64,000 bases of DNA from Torymus aiolomorphi (Eukaryota; Arthropoda; Insecta; Hymenoptera; Torymidae). Made by a program: the position numbers and the translations under genes. The stretch spans positions 25,669,862 to 25,733,861 of the forward strand of contig CM070874.1 of NCBI GenBank assembly GCA_036365515.1, given 5' to 3'. This document shows positions 53,982 to 64,000 of this stretch, piece after piece; position 1 is the first letter of the stretch, and every line of letters starts with the position of its first letter. The notes under the pieces were generated by a model. That model was not told the origin of the DNA and did no database searches. It saw only the letters and a list, made by a program, of their open reading frames with translations.

Positions 53982-53987
53982 TATGTC

Positions 53988-54333
53988 GATCTTATCATTA
54001 AAAAAAAAACAAAATTCAATTTTGAGAAAATCGAAAATTCGAAATAAAACAAAAACGCATCGGCGAATCAAAAAACGAATTTTTGACTCGCCATCAGACA
54101 AAAAAAAAAACAAGAAAAATGAGACCTGTCCGGTTAAAATCGATTGAGTAGAAGCTATGATCCAAGCGTACACACACACACACACACGCGCGCGCGCGCT
54201 CACATCCATACAGAGATTTTTCAAAATTTATATATTTTGATTCCTAACACCTCGAAAAACAAGTATAAAATGTTTTTACAATAACTCAAAAAATTACTAT
54301 CACAAAGCTTCCTCTAGGAGGAAGCAAAACTAA
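53988..54333. mobile_element. Helitron-like AT-rich repeat, right half with hairpin and CTAA end
   Basis: Continues the repeat broken by the Polinton. It contains CCGGTTAAAATCGATTGAGTAG, which is similar to 13588-13608, then a CA/CG microsatellite and TATCACAAAGCTTCCTCTAG. The perfect hairpin is 54307-54325 (GCTTCCTC TAG GAGGAAGC). CTAA at 54330-54333 is followed by T. The combination fits a Helitron 3' end. Confidence 0.55.
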
Positions 54334-54435
54334 TTCTGTAATCGGCGAGGTCGTCGATTTTCGGGGCCGCTGATGTGTTGCGTGTGCATACTATGCACAA
54401 CGTGACGAGGCGGATCGAGTTGCATCGAGCAACAT

Positions 54436-54566
54436 GAGGACTACTCAAGGAAAGATACGCACCGGCTTCGGTAGCTCAGTGGTCAGAGCAGTCGTCACGA
54501 AAACGAAAGATCCGGGGTTCAAGTCCCCGCCGAGTCCCGTTGCCGGTTTTTTATCGAGTAGTCCTC
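54436..54566. repeat. 11-bp inverted repeat bracketing the tRNA-like unit
   Basis: GAGGACTACTC at 54436-54446 and GAGTAGTCCTC at 54556-54566 are perfect reverse complements. Confidence 0.85.
54461..54552 (+). tRNA. tRNA-like Pol III unit (atypical)
   Basis: The core 54464-54537 has TAGCTCAGTGG (perfect A box), GGTTCAAGTCC (perfect B box), a perfect D stem (GCTC/GAGC) and T stem (CGGGG/CCCCG), and a mostly paired acceptor (GGCTTCG with CGAGTCC). The anticodon loop (CACGAAA) lacks U33, so decoding is doubtful. ACCGGC upstream (54461-54466) can pair with GCCGGT (54542-54547), and a T run at 54547-54552 could terminate Pol III. It may be a tRNA pseudogene, SINE head or tRNA-like RNA. Confidence 0.5.
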
Positions 54567-56105
54567 CATTTATTTATTTAATTGCGAGCTCTTACTCGTA
54601 ACATTACTATTAGAAAAAAGTTTAAAAAAGAAGACAAAACATGGCCTATTAGAAAACCAAATATGAATAAACTTGTAAAGGATCAACAAATAAGAATTTG
54701 TAATACTATCAAAATAAACAAAATAATATCTTAACTAATTATGACAAACAAGCACAGACTATTGTCTTAAGCAAATAATAACACAACATTTTTGTTTGAG
54801 GATATGGACAACATACTCAATATTAACATCTATCATAATCTCTATTTATTTTTCCAATTTAATACAGCAATAGAGAATATAAACCTAAGGTGATCCAGAC
54901 TTCACCACATTTACAATTTAAAATTATAGTTACTAATCATTTGCTACAATTGCTCGTATCAAATTGTTAGTAATTTTGTGAAAACCAAATATATTTCCCA
55001 AGAGGGAATAATTTATATATACTTTATAAAAATGCGACCGAAATAAGACAAATTGAATAATGAAATAATAAGAACCTTTTATGAAGACAGCCTAAAGATT
55101 CACACATGATAAATTATAGAAATAATACAACTAACAATAATACCGTTGATAATTTGAAATATGAGGAAATCTCACAAATTTTTCACTTTTGTAGAACTTC
55201 TAGATATCTTCCAATCAACAATCTATTTTTTAATCACCAAGTCATCAAATATTTTTGGATGGCTCAGAAAAAATACTCCATATGTTTTTTGACGATATGA
55301 AGTATTTTTGAAAAAAATATAATGAATAATGTGACGGAAAATAATGGAAAATCAGAAAATTTATTGGGAACTTTTAAATTGCATAGAAACATTTAAAGTT
55401 CTACGCACCTGAACGAATGATTTTAGACTTTCACACTATAATAAAATATCACAAGAACGTAAAAACTTTATTTTTTTTCATGACCCACGGATGTGCTTTA
55501 TTTCATATCGTTGTACCGAAAGGTTAAAATTTTGGAACTTTTTCTCACCATAAATAATAAGAACTCATTTATTGACTCATGGAGTCGTAGCGTACCTCAG
55601 ATAAATTAAAAAAAAATTTTGCTTATTGTGGGAGTAAAAACAAATAAAATGAGCCGAATTTGAAAGATGTGCTCTGATTATTAGAGGAAATATGTACTTT
55701 TCATTTGATAATGCTGTTGTGAAAACTGTTTTTTCGACAGATATTTTTTTAATGCACCAACATAAAAAATAGAATTATTCGCTAAAAACCATTGTTCCCT
55801 CTTCAAAAACTGTGTAAAAAAGTATCTTTAAGTCGCTAAAGCTGATCACCCTTTTTATACTGCAGTATATTAAATTTAAAACGATTAATTTATTAACTGT
55901 CATAAATCAAGGAGCGCGGGAACGCTCCGAAGGCAAGTATAGAAGAGCCTTAGGAGTGACCGCGCGATGATCTACATTGAAATGGATGTACGAGAAAAAA
56001 ATCAATGCACTTATACCTATTTCGTTAGTTTCAACTATATAACATATCCTCTTAAGGCCATGTGAAACCGTGAATTTCAATATTTTTTAAATCAACATTT
56101 AAAAG
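54567..56105. other. AT-rich DNA without recognisable gene
   Basis: Two small adjacent hairpins near 55911-55955 (GGAGCG/CGCTCC, then AAGGC/GCCTT) stand out. GGCCTATTAGAAAACCAAA near 54644 repeats a string found at the Penelope 5' side (17509). A short open stretch at 55106-55300 has no recognisable content. Confidence 0.45.
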
Positions 56106-56109
56106 TTTA

Positions 56110-56405
56110 TTTGGAAAAAGACGAACGTCAAGCGCTCCGTACACGTAAACACTATATTCAGATTTTTTTTTGGGTGATTCTATTGGTATTTTCATGAGAT
56201 ATCCATGTTTGAAAAGTAGCTTAATTGCAGATTCCTACTTACCGACAGTACGGTTTTTATTTAATTAAATAAATTCTCATCATTTTTTTGGAAAAACACG
56301 AACGTCAAGCGCTCCGTATATGTTAATACTATACTCAGATTTTTTTTTGGACGATTCTATTGGTATTTTCATGAGATATCCATGTTTGGAAATTATGTCG
56401 GTATT
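56110..56405. repeat. Two direct copies of the dispersed repeat seen at 3590-3870
   Basis: TTTTTTTTGGGTGATTCTATTGGTATTTTCATGAGATATCCATGTTTG-type text near 56165-56215 recurs near 56340-56390, each after GAACGTCAAGCGCTCCGTA. The arrangement of motifs (AAAAACAC, ATACTATACTCAGA, GATTCTATT) matches 3600-3690. Confidence 0.7.
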
Positions 56406-56583
56406 TCACATCACCTTAATCGAAAGTCATTTCATTGCTCTACTCAAATCAAAAGATTTTATTTAAAAAGATTATCTCGTTTAAAAGATATAGAGAGCTG
56501 AATTTTTTTATGTTCACTTTCCGATTCTAAATTTTCTCCATAGTTTCAGACTCTCATCTGGTGTTACGACTTCTTGTCACGTG

Positions 56584-56590
<7 letters not shown>

Positions 56591-56663
<73 letters not shown>

Positions 56664-56682
56664 ACACACACACACACACACA
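56591..56682. repeat. (CA)n microsatellite
   Basis: CA tract of about 92 bp with one CATACA interruption. Confidence 0.97.
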
Positions 56683-56696
56683 TTTCTTTTACCAGA

Positions 56697-56898
56697 TTTA
56701 TGGAGCCCTTTTATACACATGAGCATATTTATGGAGCCCGTTTTCTTTTATGGAGCCCGGGTCCCATAAAATATTCTTATACGGCGTTTATGGAGCCCGA
56801 TCTAGAGTTTCTATACCCAGAGAGGGATTATTTCTTTAGTCACTTGTGTACGGGAACTCTGGGCATAGGTACTAATATACAGGGATGGGCTCCATAAA
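56697..56898. repeat. TTTATGGAGCCC repeat cluster
   Basis: The 12-mer TTTATGGAGCCC is present exactly at 56697, 56728, 56747 and 56787, and its exact reverse complement at 56887-56898. A near inverted form (GGGTCCCATAAA) lies at 56760-56771. No gene is seen. Confidence 0.9.
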
Positions 56899-56910
56899 GG
56901 GGTTAAGTGA

Positions 56911-57245
<335 letters not shown>

Positions 57246-57479
57246 GGCGTGCGTTCGTGTGAATATATATATAAACTTGTATAACGTTAGTTCCCAGGAC
57301 CCCATGTTACTGTATACCTATACGTGACTAAAGAAATAATGGGGGCCGATGTCCTCAAAACTGACGTTAAACATATGTAGATTCAGGGACTGTCCCCAAA
57401 ACTAACAAATGTCCCCGAAACCAACGTTAAACATCTGGAATGTCCTGGAAACTAACATAAAACATAAATATTTGTATAT
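57246..57479. repeat. Degenerate TGTCC-AAACTAAC repeats
   Basis: ATGTCCTCAAAACTGACGTT, CTGTCCCCAAAACTAAC, ATGTCCCCGAAACCAACGTT and ATGTCCTGGAAACTAAC occur in about 110 bp (57350-57460), the first three within 80 bp. They precede the LTR element. Function is unknown. Confidence 0.65.
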
Positions 57480-57483
57480 GTAT

Positions 57484-58506
57484 TGTAACAGGATGGCTGC
57501 TGGGGAAAAATCCCCAAAAGCCACAGGCCAGCGATGCCCTAGAACACGGTGCCGCGGGTGTCAAACTAAAATGACTTGCCCGGGGATCTGCTTCTGTAAT
57601 CCTGAAAACAACGCGAAGATCGCACACGAACTTCGCTTTCCAACTAAATGGATCGCTGAGTAAAATACGCGCGCTCAAAGAGTAAAGCGCGCGGCCGCTA
57701 AGTTCAGCTATGAAAACGACCGGCGGAGTCGTTTTCCCGCGGAGGCGGCGGTATCAGGGAGAAGGTTAGGTTAAGGTCGATAAATGAAGAATAGCCTCAA
57801 TTACTTCACAGAACAATAACAAGGTCTATTCTTAAATTATTACAACATAAACGCGTCGCGTTGCGCGTTGACAAGAAGGCGGGAGATCCGCCGCTCGGCG
57901 CGGGCGGATCGATGTGATTGTTTTTCGCTGGGCCGGCGATCAAGACACCGGCCGCTCGCCGGTGCGAGCCGAAAATACAAATCAATCGCTGCGCGGAAAA
58001 TAGGCGAAGAGTCTTACCGGGAGGGGAGTGCACTCCCCTCGTCGCTCGCTCACGAATCCGCTCCTGCGTCAGGCCTTATCCTCCGGTCGACTTCGGAGTG
58101 TTCAGGCCGAGTCTTAACGTCCAGCGTTCACCTACAGACGCTTCGGACCCCAGGAGTGGCTCGGATTGCTCACGTGCGCTGCTCTTCGTGGTCGGTACGT
58201 GTACGGGCGCTGCTCTGCACCGGTGAGGACGCACGATACCGTTTTCTTCGCGGACGATCAAAATAACTCGCGTACGCGCGGTTTGACAGCCCGAGAGAAT
58301 CTGATTCAAAAAGAATCGGGCGCGACTTAGCAACGGTCAAAGTCGCGCCTGCCCCGCGCGTAGCTAACGCGAATACATCGTCCGAGCGATGTCAATACTC
58401 GCTCGAGATATACGAATTCGCGGGAACGAGAGCCTAACGGGTTCGATAGAATACGGAGGACCGAGATGCTTATCTTCTCCGTATTTTATCTTGGAACCTT
58501 GTTATA
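57484..58506 (-). repeat. 3' LTR of the gag-only element (left, longer)
   Basis: The inner 500 bp (about 57998-58506) is almost identical to about 61455-61967. The next 140 bp outward (about 57850-57997) is only loosely similar, and the outermost 57484-57849 has no counterpart. The outer part includes a small Cys-rich open stretch (CPRTRCRGCQTKMTC) of unknown meaning. Confidence 0.65.
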
Positions 58507-58516
58507 CCCCTCTCCC
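58507..58516 (-). promoter_or_regulatory. Polypurine tract
   Basis: GGGAGAGGGG on the minus strand, directly beside the 3' LTR. Confidence 0.65.
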
Positions 58517-58574
58517 AGACGTTGCGTAGCGGGAGAGAAGCAACTCGATACTGAGGCTCTCGTTCTATTCGACT

Positions 58575-60507
58575 TTACGTCGTCGTCGGCGGCAGAGACG
58601 ACAGTTCTGGATACGCGCGGATCAGCTCGTGTACTAAACGGCTGATCAGACGATCCACGTCGAGGGATCGTCCGCACGCACACGGTGGGTCGCTCATCAC
58701 CGTAATTCCGCTGAATTCCAACGGCGGTCGAGACCAATCCCAAGACGATTGATGGACCGGAGACTGTTGGCACTTCTGGCGCTGGGGCTCCGGTCGACAA
58801 CTGCCGTCATTCCTCCAAGGTTGACTTGGCAGATCATCTCGTCTTCTTCTTGTCTTCGTCTTCGGGCCTTCTTTCCGCTCCGGGCAGGCCCAGTGAAGGT
58901 GCGTTGGTGACCTACACGTCCAACACAATTTTCTGGTTGGACTCGGTGGTGGGGAGTTATATGCTCCGAGCGCGTTCCTCGATCTTGACGAGCGGTATAC
59001 TCGACTATCCAACCCCTGCTGGATATACCGCTGTTTGGGACGTCGAGAGGCTACCGTCGTCCAAGAATTCGAACCTGTTCCTTGATTCGAACCCAGTCCA
59101 CTCGAGGGTTTTCTGCCTTTATCTCTTTTGGATAACTTTGGAGGTCGTTGCATGGCCGCTGCATACGCCTCTTTTTTCCCTGTCGAGCTGGACTTTTGAA
59201 GACTTCGGGACGACTTCTTGTTGTCTTTAGTCCCTAGGTCCAATCGAGGTTGCTTTGCAGAGTGTTTGGCTGCACCTGCGGCTCGTTTCTTATTAGGCGC
59301 AGCGGAATTATGAAGTGACGACATTTGCGCGCGTAGCTGGCGCAGCTCGTCGTGCAGTCGCCTCACTTCTTCGCTTAGGCGCCTAACTTTCTCCTCCTCC
59401 AATTTACGCGTCTGATTACATTCGCATTCGCAATGACGCTCGCCTTCTGCTTGCGTCGATACGTCGCGAAATTGCGAAGTAATCAGCGTTCGGTCCACCG
59501 GTTGTGCCGTCACCAGACTATCGATCTCTTCCTCGTTGCTCCTTGGAAGGCTTGTCTGCTCTTCGTCTTCAGGAGTCTTTGAATGAGTAATACAGCCGTC
59601 CGATGCCGATATATTCCATAAACGGGCCATATCAGACGCTTCGGACAGGGGGAAGCTTGGAAAATCTCCCTTCCCCCAGGCTGTATTTACTCCGTCGTCT
59701 TGGGCTTGGGAGTATTCAGCACAGCCGTTCGGTGCCCTCAGGCAGTCTGTATACGCCAAGCGACGTGAAGTATCAGACTTCTCGAACAGGGGGCAGCTTG
59801 GAGAATCTCCCCTCCCCCAGGCTGTGCTTACTCCGACGTCGATTTCGTGGATGGAAGCTGAAGATGATGGCGATGGTGCGGTTGCTGCACAGCTGTCCGA
59901 AATCCATGTGCGGTCTGCATTCCCCGAGTGACTCGCGTTCTCGGATTCTTCGGACTGGAAGGAGATCGGGAATCTCCCCTCCCCAAGCTGTGCTGCACCT
60001 TAGGTGCACCTGGACATCACCCGGTCCTCCCGCTGGAGATAAAGTGCTCCGTGGTGACGTAAGAGCCTCGTGTCTTACGTCGGGAGGACTGCCTGCTCTT
60101 TGGTTCATCTGCAAGACATGTGTCCTTATGGAACTCAGCAAGTTGTTGTCGACTGCTTTGTTCGACGCCAATTGCTGAAACAGGCTGTGAGTTGAGGGAT
60201 CGGCAATTCGGTTCACTTCTGGAGCGCCGCTTGTATTGAGGGTCGTCGTGTTGTCGAACTTATTCCTGCAATCGAGCCTCCTTGTGAACTGCTCGTAATC
60301 ACTTCCACTTATTTCTTGTGTGAAGTGGGCTGGGTTGTAACTTCCCATTAGCCATTGAGCGATTCGCTTAGAATCCCCCTCGAGATGTCCGGTGCTTCTT
60401 AAATCTAGAGCTATATTTGCTTCTATTACAGCTTCAAAGCTCAGCTCTAGATTTTTGCGCCAATGCTCCATCCTATCGGCTAGTTCTTCTGGGGTCGATG
60501 ATTCCAT
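58575..60507 (-). pseudogene. Gag protein, frame broken in the middle, CCHC-like knuckle
   Basis: The upstream frame (60507-59773) starts MESSTPEELADRMEHWRKNL; the downstream frame (59759-58575) ends SSLPPTTT. A frame change lies at about 59760-59830 inside degenerate internal repeats (AWGKGDFPSF, AWGEGRFSKL and AWGGEIPDLL in different frames). The middle has a Glu/Arg-rich coiled coil (RRLSEEVRRLHDELRQLRAQ) and a basic region. CWTCRSPTHLHWAC is a CCHC-type knuckle near the C-terminus. The nearest analogues are insect retroelement Gag/ORF1 proteins. No pol follows. It would package the element RNA in particles made with help from other elements. Confidence 0.7.
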
Positions 60508-61274
60508 CTTACGAAGCTAGACCGATTATATAAAAAATTTGGTGACGAATTGTGTGTGTATGCGCAACTAACTGCTGAGATTCTCTCTCTAATTGGCCGT
60601 CTGTTACGCAAATTACAATGTTAGAATTCTAACTACCACACACAATTGTCCCAAGCTGCTCGAGAATGACGTATCTCGATGCAGCTAGCTATGGAGAGAG
60701 CGTGGCTATTCCAAAAAAAAATTCGCGACGATAACGATTTAAATAATTCCCGCAACCAAAAAAAAAGGATGAAAGTATTCTCACTTTCGACCGGCTGCAC
60801 GCACAGGCACGGTCAAACCAAAAAAAAATCGCGTGAAAATCGCTTTAAATCTCGCGTCAAAAAAAGGAATTTAATTCTCGCCACATATGACGACGAAAAC
60901 AACGATAATCGTCGTTTAAATGCTCTCGCTCTGGCTTTACAGCAGTTTAAAAGGCTCGGGCTAAGTATACACAATACTACCCGAGAATAAACATAAACAC
61001 ACCCAAAAACAAGCAATCGGCTGTTTTGCGTTTATGTTTGAATGCGCGCCGCGAGTCTTCTTGTCTGTTTGTTTACGCCCGGCACCTCGACTTGGCGAGT
61101 TTAAATCACTGCGCCTATCAGCTGTAACGGCTTATGGCCACTGGCCGTCTGCTGATTAGTCCGGTGCAGTGATTTGCGCGCGGGCGAATTTAAAAGAAAC
61201 GCGATTTGAATAGGCCGGTTTCGAATGTACCGGCCTCTAACCTTCTCCTTAAACCCAACACGTTAGGGCGCCAT
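60508..61274 (-). other. 5' leader of the gag-only element
   Basis: Non-coding between gag and the 5' LTR on the minus strand. The primer-binding site lies at about 61259-61273. A plus-strand open stretch at 60679-60990 is Lys/Arg/Asn-rich and unrecognised. Confidence 0.5.
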
Positions 61275-61967
61275 TGTAACGGGCGGACTAAAAAAAGACT
61301 TTACAGAAAAATAACTCGACGCGTTGCGCACCGACAAGAAGACGTGATCCGCTGACGGCGCGGGCGGATCAATGTATTTATTCTCGCTGGGCCGGTGAAC
61401 GCAACACCGGCCGCTCGTCGCTGCGAGTCGAAGATACTCAAATAAATCGCTGTGCGGAAAATAGGCGAAGAGTCTTACCGGGAGGGGAGTGCACTCCCCT
61501 CGTCGCTCGCTCACGAATCCGCTCCTGCATCAGGCCTTATCCTCCGGTCGACTTCGGAGTGTTCAGGCCGAGTCTTAACGTCCAGCGTTCACCTACAGAC
61601 GCTTCGGACCCCAGGAGTGGCTCGGATTGCTCACGTGCGCTGCTCTTCGTGGTCGGTACGTGTACGGGCGCTGCTCTGCACCGGTGAGGACGCACGATAC
61701 CGTTTTCTTCGCGGACGATCAAAATAACTCGCGTACGCACGGTTTGACAGCCCGAGAGAATCTGATTCAAAAAGAATCGGGCGCGACTTAGCAACGGTCA
61801 AAGTCGCGCCTGCCCCGCGCGTAGCTAACGCGAATACATCGTCCGAGCGATGTCAATACTCGCTCGAGATATACGAATTCGCGGGAACGAGAGCCTAATG
61901 TGTTCGATAGAATACGGAGGACCGAGATGCTTATCTTCTCCGTATTTTATCTTGGAACCTCGTTATA
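61275..61967 (-). repeat. 5' LTR of the gag-only element (right)
   Basis: 693 bp, TGTAACGGGCGG at the left and CTCGTTATA at the right in plus orientation. The inner 510 bp matches the left LTR nearly perfectly. Confidence 0.8.
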
Positions 61968-61968
61968 G

Positions 61969-61974
<6 letters not shown>

Positions 61975-62057
<83 letters not shown>
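61975..62057. repeat. (TA)n microsatellite
   Basis: Uninterrupted TA tract of about 83 bp beginning just beyond the LTR end. Confidence 0.97.
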
Positions 62058-62059
<2 letters not shown>

Positions 62060-62446
62060 GTTTCAATAATCAAAGATCTGAGGAAGTCGACTGACGAAAA
62101 AAATAAAAGATTTATTTACGAGCATCAATGAGGCAACAACATTTTTTAGATAAGTATTAAAATGACTAAATGTTAAATAGTAATTTTTTAAAGAATTGAT
62201 ACTTTGTGAAAATTTTTATTTACAGATAAGTAGTCAAGAAAATTTTTTCGGAGTCATTAAAATTTGATGAGGTATAGCTATACTTCTCCACAGTCTACAG
62301 CTCTGTGAGAGAAAGTATACGCACGCACGCAGAGAACCATCAAAAGTGAAGGAGTGTGATGATGATAATATATAGTAGAAAAAGACACGAGAGAGAAAGA
62401 GTACAGTATATGTTTTTATTACAACATAACCTCTACTCTATCTATC
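62058..62446. other. AT-rich intergenic sequence
   Basis: No feature recognised. Confidence 0.45.
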
Positions 62447-62448
62447 TA

Positions 62449-63362
62449 CCCTGCTGAAAACGACCTATTGAAACCAATTTATTCCTCATTCAATTTTGGT
62501 AACACTAAATGGTTATCAATACGGGTTCAATCGAGTTAATTAGAAGCCCGATTAAGAATTAATCGGTTTTAATGTCAAATTAATTGGGATAGGGTTAGAT
62601 ATGAATTTTCCGTATTAATTTCAATCGGGTATTATTGGTTTTAATTGTAAATGTGCTTAATCGTTTTTAATAGGAATATTTTTTATTCGGATCGAATCGG
62701 ATTGAATTGGATAGTTAATTGTATATTTTTATATTGGTTTTAATATGACATTTTCATATTAATTTCAATCGGATGTTATTGGTTTCAATTTTAAATTTGT
62801 TCAATTGTGCTTAATCGGTTTCAATAAAAACATTTTTAATTGTATTGAATCGGATTGAATTGGATAGTTAAGTGTATTTTTTTATATTGGTTTCAACATG
62901 ACATTTTCATATTAATTTCAATCGGAATTAATTGGTTTCAACTATAACGGTAACGGTACTGAATATACAAGTTCCAGAATTTGATGATGTATATGTCTCT
63001 GTAGGTAAATGGTTAGCGTGCCCGACTGCTGTGCTGAGGACCCAGGTTCAAATCTCGATGTCACCGAATATTTTTTTATTTCTTTATTTCATTTATTCTT
63101 GTCTTAAATTATTATTTCCTTAATAAAATTCAATTTTAAATAATTAATAAATGTTTAAAATATAAATAAATATTGTTATTAATTTTGTTGTTGTTAATAC
63201 AATAAAATCCGATTAAAACCGATTAAAACTACAATTTTCTGGTCATAATCGGTTTTTATTATCGGTGCAATTTTTAGCAATCGGGAAATTGCGGATCAAG
63301 ATTCCCGATTCATGCCGATTAATTTTTTATGAATTAGTTTGAATAGGTCGTTTTCAGCAGGG
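62449..63362. mobile_element. TA-flanked short DNA transposon (CCCTGCTGAAAACG termini)
   Basis: The left end CCCTGCTGAAAACGACCTAT and right end ATAGGTCGTTTTCAGCAGGG are perfect reverse complements, with TA outside each (62447-62448 and 63363-63364). The interior is made of degenerate repeats of AATCGGATTGAATTGGATAG and GGTTTCAAT types. A tRNA-like segment (62995-63068) lies inside. No transposase is present. Elements with CCCTGCTGAAAA ends are, as I recall, abundant in ants and wasps. Confidence 0.88.
62995..63068 (+). other. tRNA-derived segment within the short element
   Basis: AAATGGTTAGCGTGC is A-box-like and GGTTCAAATCTCGATG is B-box-like, followed by TCACCGAATATTTTTTT. Pairing is poor for a functional tRNA. 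It resembles 4081-4153 and 5099-5135. Confidence 0.45.
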
Positions 63363-63364
63363 TA

Positions 63365-64000
63365 GTTTTTGTTAAAGTTTTATGCAGATATATAGAGAGA
63401 ATCATTTTCATTTTGTTTGAGTAGGTTGTAGCTAGAATATATCTCAACAAATTGGAAGGGATTCAGATAAGTAGCAAACTTTTATTAGAAATAATCTTAT
63501 TAATATAAAATCTAAAAGTTCTTGTTACTTTGTGAAATCTTTTTATATTACAGAGTATTAGCACCACAATTAGCATTTATAAGTTCTTGGTTTAAAAATG
63601 TTTCCGGATGTAAAAATCATCATCTTCTAAAAAAATTGGTGAAGCATTTGTGACAACTGACGACATTTAAAATAAGGAGGATATTCACTTATTAAAACCC
63701 GGAAATAGTGAGTTTGATATTTTACATATATACTAAGAGTATAATAATATGCACACATGTGTAAATTTTTCTTGTTGGAGGATGTTATCAAATCATTATA
63801 CATTATAGCCATCAAAAGATTACGTTCAAGTCTGTCAAAGCACGCAACCTCCTGTAGTAGAGGCAGAAATACTGTGGCAGGTATTCCACTAGCAGAGCCT
63901 CGTTCTACTTTATAGTGTTTCAATTATCAATGCTTTACTGATCCTATGACTTCTAAAGGTAAACTAGCAATTCTTCCAAAGGCAACTCGTCCAAAATTGG
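63365..64000. other. AT-rich intergenic sequence at the window end
   Basis: No supported feature was found. A minus-strand open stretch of 98 codons (63627-63923) has no recognisable domain and probably is not a gene. Confidence 0.4.

Larger units (their letters stand above)
57484..61967 (-). mobile_element. Gag-only LTR retrotransposon on the minus strand
   Basis: LTRs at 57484-58506 (3') and 61275-61967 (5') flank an internal region. A primer-binding site (TGGCGCCCTAACGTG on the minus strand) lies next to the 5' LTR, a purine tract (GGGAGAGGGG on the minus strand, 58507-58516) lies next to the 3' LTR, and there is a single gag gene. No protease, RT or integrase is present, so this would be a non-autonomous TR-GAG-like element. 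GTAT at 57480-57483 and 61968-61971 is a possible 4-bp duplication, though the right flank is TA-rich. Confidence 0.75.

Noticed and set aside
57409..57663. Cys-rich open stretch (CPRTRCRGCQTKMTC) as a small protein gene
   Set aside because: It lies in the divergent outer part of the left LTR, with no start context or partner copy. Noted but not supported.
57868..58333. ORFs repeated at 61452-61794
   Set aside because: They are the same LTR sequence in two copies; duplication of the LTR, not of a gene.

Overview
This is about 64 kb of AT-rich, repeat-dense insect-type nuclear DNA. I recognise no host single-copy gene. Microsatellites, tRNA-derived fragments, short inverted-repeat elements and several transposon classes fill the window. 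The mix (Polinton, Penelope-like, copia, Ty3/gypsy, Transib-like, Helitron-like, and a CCCTGCTGAAAA-ended short element) fits a hymenopteran such as a parasitoid wasp or ant, but that identification is inference.

The central object is a Polinton (Maverick) at 18674-53981. It starts AGTAG and ends CTACT, has terminal inverted repeats of about 265 bp, and is flanked by an exact 6-bp target duplication TATGTC (18668-18673 and 53982-53987). Left to right it holds: a minus-strand 288-aa ORF of unknown function; a spliced gene whose introns are all phase 1 and which can run into the protein-primed family B DNA polymerase; the polymerase itself, split in two; two related cysteine-rich downstream exons; a reverse-strand Tudor-like exon with a 250-bp tandem duplication; the packaging ATPase; two small ORFs; a PX-like gene; the retroviral-type integrase; the penton (minor capsid) N-terminus; a glycine-rich and a lysine-rich small protein; the intact major capsid protein; an exonuclease-like gene; and the adenain-type protease.

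The Polinton has been bombarded. A TA-flanked element (19558-20719) and a foldback element (21784-22304) lie near its left end. A composite of about 9 kb (26166 to about 35162) splits the polymerase; it includes a 6.8-kb element with 1-kb inverted repeats and its own multi-exon gene. A Ty3/gypsy element (42030 to about 49150) cuts the penton gene, and has lost its 3' LTR so that its integrase reads in frame into a Polinton gene. A Transib-like element (51479-52465) with an RSS-type CACAGTG end and a CGCCG duplication splits the exonuclease-like gene. Removing these leaves roughly 15-16 kb, a normal Polinton size. Replication genes are full of frameshifts and stops, whereas the major capsid protein, ATPase and small basic protein are open.

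The left flank (1-18667) holds GGAAGCTT-rich satellite arrays, microsatellites, a recent copia element (8759-12886, TSD AACAT) with an in-frame deletion in RT/RNase H, a Penelope-like element on the minus strand (14926-17412), and an AT-rich Helitron-like repeat that was the Polinton target. The right flank (53988-64000) holds the rest of that repeat, a tRNA-like Pol III unit, an unusual TTTATGGAGCCC repeat cluster, a large palindrome, a gag-only LTR element on the minus strand (57484-61967) and a TA-flanked short element (62449-63362).

All similarity statements come from reading motifs by eye; no search was run. Many reading-frame breaks fall in homopolymers, so some may be assembly errors rather than mutations.
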